NCBI GenBank assembly: GCA_900317865.1
Contig: ONIK01000063.1
Span: 1-15,865, forward strand
Source: an uncultured Methanobrevibacter sp.
Lineage (GTDB): Archaea; Methanobacteriota; Methanobacteria; Methanobacteriales; Methanobacteriaceae
Direction: 5' to 3'
DNA: 15,865 nucleotides
This document shows, piece by piece, positions 14,274-15,865 of the stretch (its first letter is position 1; each line of letters begins with the position of its first letter). The notes beneath the pieces were generated by a model. The model was not told the DNA's origin, ran no database searches, and saw nothing but the letters and a program-made list of their open reading frames with translations. Position numbers and translations under genes: made by a program.

Positions 14274-14888
14274 ATGAGCAAGACATGTCCCAACTGTGGT
14301 GTGAACTCACCGGATAATGCCAAATTCTGCATTGAATGTGCATACAGCCTTGAAGATGTACCTGTGAATAAGGAAGAAAAGACTTCTCAAAAAGACACAT
14401 CTTCTGACAGCGGTCGAGCATTTGGAGGTATTGTACTCATTGCAGTTATTGCAATAGCTGTTGTTGCTGTGGGATTTTTTATTTTTTCAGGAATGAGCAA
14501 TAACGTTCAGCCAAATATTACAATAACATTTGATCAAGTATATGCCAGCGATTATGAATCTAACGGCAAAAACCACTATTCATATTATGTAAAAGGATAC
14601 ATCAGCAATTATCCGGATAATGATGCGGACTACATGATAAAAACAATTTATTATGATTCAAACGGAAGTCAGATAACCTCAACCGTTAAAAAATTATCTG
14701 AATTCAAAAATGATCAGAAATCTAATTATGCATCATCATTTGGTAGCTACTATACCGATAATTATGTAGACATAGATCACGTTTCAGTACAGATACTCAA
14801 AGACAATGCGGTATTGAATGAGTTCAATTCAACAATGAACAAAAATAAATTGACATCCATTCCACATTCAAACAGTACTTCAAAATAA
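14274..14888 (+). CDS. Zinc-ribbon, single-helix membrane protein
   Basis: 204 residues. An N-terminal zinc ribbon has C5, C8, C19 and C22 (CPNCGVNSPDNAKFCIEC), followed by a polar linker (residues 28-48), one membrane helix at about 51-72 (GIVLIAVIAIAVVAVGFFIF) and an exported beta-rich domain (ITITFDQVYASDYESNGKNH, YYVKGYISNYPDNDADY, DIDHVSVQILKDNAVLNEF). The exported half resembles FxLYD-like domains of archaeal and Gram-positive surface proteins: a 'YYVKGYISN' strand, then charge-rich turns. It has the same overall plan as the 7685 protein but a different outer domain. Start fixed by GGGGAG seven bases before the ATG. The following T-rich stretch (CAATTTTTTTAAGG, 14911-14924) is a likely terminator. 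The function is unknown. Confidence 0.7.
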   Translation: MSKTCPNCGVNSPDNAKFCIECAYSLEDVPVNKEEKTSQKDTSSDSGRAFGGIVLIAVIAIAVVAVGFFIFSGMSNNVQPNITITFDQVYASDYESNGKNHYSYYVKGYISNYPDNDADYMIKTIYYDSNGSQITSTVKKLSEFKNDQKSNYASSFGSYYTDNYVDIDHVSVQILKDNAVLNEFNSTMNKNKLTSIPHSNSTSK

Positions 14889-14928
14889 TGGGGCTGTATT
14901 ATCACCCTTTCAATTTTTTTAAGGAATC

Positions 14929-14949
14929 ATTAATTATTTATTAATTAAT
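14929..14949. repeat. Inverted repeat upstream of the SDR gene
   Basis: ATTAATTA, five bases, TAATTAAT: a perfect 8-bp inverted repeat 12 bp before the TATA box of the SDR gene. It may be an operator or part of the preceding terminator. The region is so AT-rich that chance is a real possibility. Confidence 0.35.
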
Positions 14950-14960
14950 ATAGAAAACTT

Positions 14961-14969
14961 ATTTATATA
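14961..14969 (+). promoter_or_regulatory. TATA box for the SDR gene
   Basis: ATTTATATA centred about 25 bp before the ATG at 14990, with no clear ribosome site, consistent with a leaderless message. Confidence 0.55.
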
Positions 14970-14989
14970 ATGATGGATGTGATTTTTAT

Positions 14990-15859
14990 ATGGAAAGAAA
15001 AAAAGCACTTATAACCGGCGCTGAATATGGTATGGGTAGAGGAATAGCTCTTGTCCTTGCAGAAGAAGGATATGATATTGCATTTTCCTATTTTCCGGGA
15101 ATGACAAACTATGAAACAGCCCTTGAAAAGACAAAAGAAATGCTTCGTGAAAGGGGAGCTGAATGCTGGGCTTATGAGGCTGACCTTACAAAGAAAGGTT
15201 CTGCAAAAAAGCTTTTTGATGAGGCAGTAAAAGATATGGGTACACTGGATCTTCTGGTAAACAATGCGGGAGTAAATAAGCCACGTCCTCTCCAGAACAT
15301 TACAGAAGACAACCTGGAATACCTTATCGATTTGGATTTGAAGGCATATGTTTTGATGATGCATTATGCTGCAGAATATATGATAGACAATGGAATTAAG
15401 GGAAATATTATTAATATAACATCATCAAGAGGTGAAAGAGTATATCCAAATGCCGGTATCTACTGCGGAATCAAATCCGCCCTTAACAGAATGACAGAGG
15501 CATTTGCCCTTGACGTTTCATCATACGGAATTAGAATTAACAACGTTGCTCCAGGTGCAATAAGAGTTAGAAGCAAAGAGGAACTTCTGGATATCAAGGA
15601 AGGTTCAGAAACCGATTATTTCTGGGATGAAAAATTCCTGGAAAACCCTGAAGCGGTTGAAAATGATTTCTGGGATGCGCTTGGACCAAAAATTCCCCTT
15701 AAGAGGGTAGGACTTCCTGAAGATATTGGTAATGCAGTAGCTTTCCTGATATCTGAAAAGGCATCATATATAACAGGCGTAACATTAAGGGTTGATGGTG
15801 GTCTTATACTTCCAGGAATGCCTGAAAGATCTGATTTACCTGGAAACGGATGGTGTTAA
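14990..15859 (+). CDS. SDR-family NAD(P)-dependent oxidoreductase
   Basis: 289 residues, complete. Classical short-chain dehydrogenase: cofactor loop TGAEYGMGRG (residues 9-18), structural NNAG (91-94), and catalytic Ser145 (ITSSRG), Tyr158 and Lys162 (YCGIK). The C-terminal YITGVTLRVDGG is the usual last strand. The end of the second strand (FSYFPG) has no acidic residue, which favours NADP(H); this is inference. The position of the catalytic-tetrad Asn (usually 'NLK') is Asp116 (DLDLK), a departure from the norm that could slow or alter catalysis. The C-terminus is extended by about 15 residues (LILPGMPERSDLPGNGWC). It resembles glucose 1-dehydrogenase or 3-oxoacyl-reductase-like SDRs; the substrate cannot be told from sequence. 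A TATA box lies 25 bp upstream and there is no partner gene within the window. Confidence 0.85.
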   Translation: MERKKALITGAEYGMGRGIALVLAEEGYDIAFSYFPGMTNYETALEKTKEMLRERGAECWAYEADLTKKGSAKKLFDEAVKDMGTLDLLVNNAGVNKPRPLQNITEDNLEYLIDLDLKAYVLMMHYAAEYMIDNGIKGNIINITSSRGERVYPNAGIYCGIKSALNRMTEAFALDVSSYGIRINNVAPGAIRVRSKEELLDIKEGSETDYFWDEKFLENPEAVENDFWDALGPKIPLKRVGLPEDIGNAVAFLISEKASYITGVTLRVDGGLILPGMPERSDLPGNGWC

Positions 15860-15865
15860 ATAATC

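Noticed and set aside
14963..15364. 133-codon minus-strand ORF within the SDR gene
   Set aside because: It overlaps conserved SDR motifs (TGxxxGxG, NNAG) and is Cys/Phe-rich antisense noise.

Overview
The window looks like a chromosomal piece of a low-GC methanogenic archaeon, most likely Methanobrevibacter or a close relative in the Methanobacteriales. Pointers are AT-rich DNA, TATA boxes centred about 24-29 bp upstream of start codons that lack a Shine-Dalgarno (leaderless genes), other genes with GGAGG/AGGTG-type ribosome sites, oligo-T terminators, and small zinc-ribbon plus single-membrane-helix proteins and Ig-like surface proteins. The genus is inferred from style and gene content; no rRNA, tRNA, CRISPR array or insertion sequence was seen.

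Layout. 17-1809: an SseB-like protein and a protein with two copies of a pRiA4b ORF-3-like domain, with an unexplained coding-like stretch between them. 1841-3807: a tight two-gene unit, an ABC/AAA-type ATPase followed by a protein with a D...ExK...Q pattern suggesting a PD-(D/E)XK nuclease. This is the best candidate here for an uncharacterised (possibly defence) system. 3818-5987 (minus strand): a DUF4405-type four-helix membrane protein and an ATP-grasp enzyme with an unidentified C-terminal domain. 6074-7493: one HExxH metalloprotease-like gene split by an apparent one-base frameshift. 7685-8824: a zinc-ribbon/Ig-like membrane protein and a hypothetical protein. 8977-9786: an acidic coiled-coil protein with CGT-rich arginine codon use and a promoter carrying a perfect 12-bp palindrome, suggesting strong, regulated expression. 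9854-11577: a DUF2225-like zinc-ribbon protein, a secreted protein, and a helical protein that also appears frameshifted. 11623-13004: a membrane-anchored Ig-like protein and a degenerate Old Yellow Enzyme-type flavoprotein with a C-terminal cysteine cluster. 13028-14089 (minus): a secreted, C-terminally anchored protein, possibly an Ntn-type hydrolase. 14274-15859: a second zinc-ribbon membrane protein and an SDR oxidoreductase.

Most genes appear to be single units or pairs with their own promoters, so this is a patchwork of accessory and cell-surface genes rather than one pathway. The clearest functional coupling is the ATPase/nuclease-like pair (8-bp gap, own ribosome site). Two probable frameshifts, each removable by deleting one base from a short homopolymer, mean that either two genes are decaying or the assembly carries indel errors. 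Function calls rest on motif recognition by eye; no database search was run.
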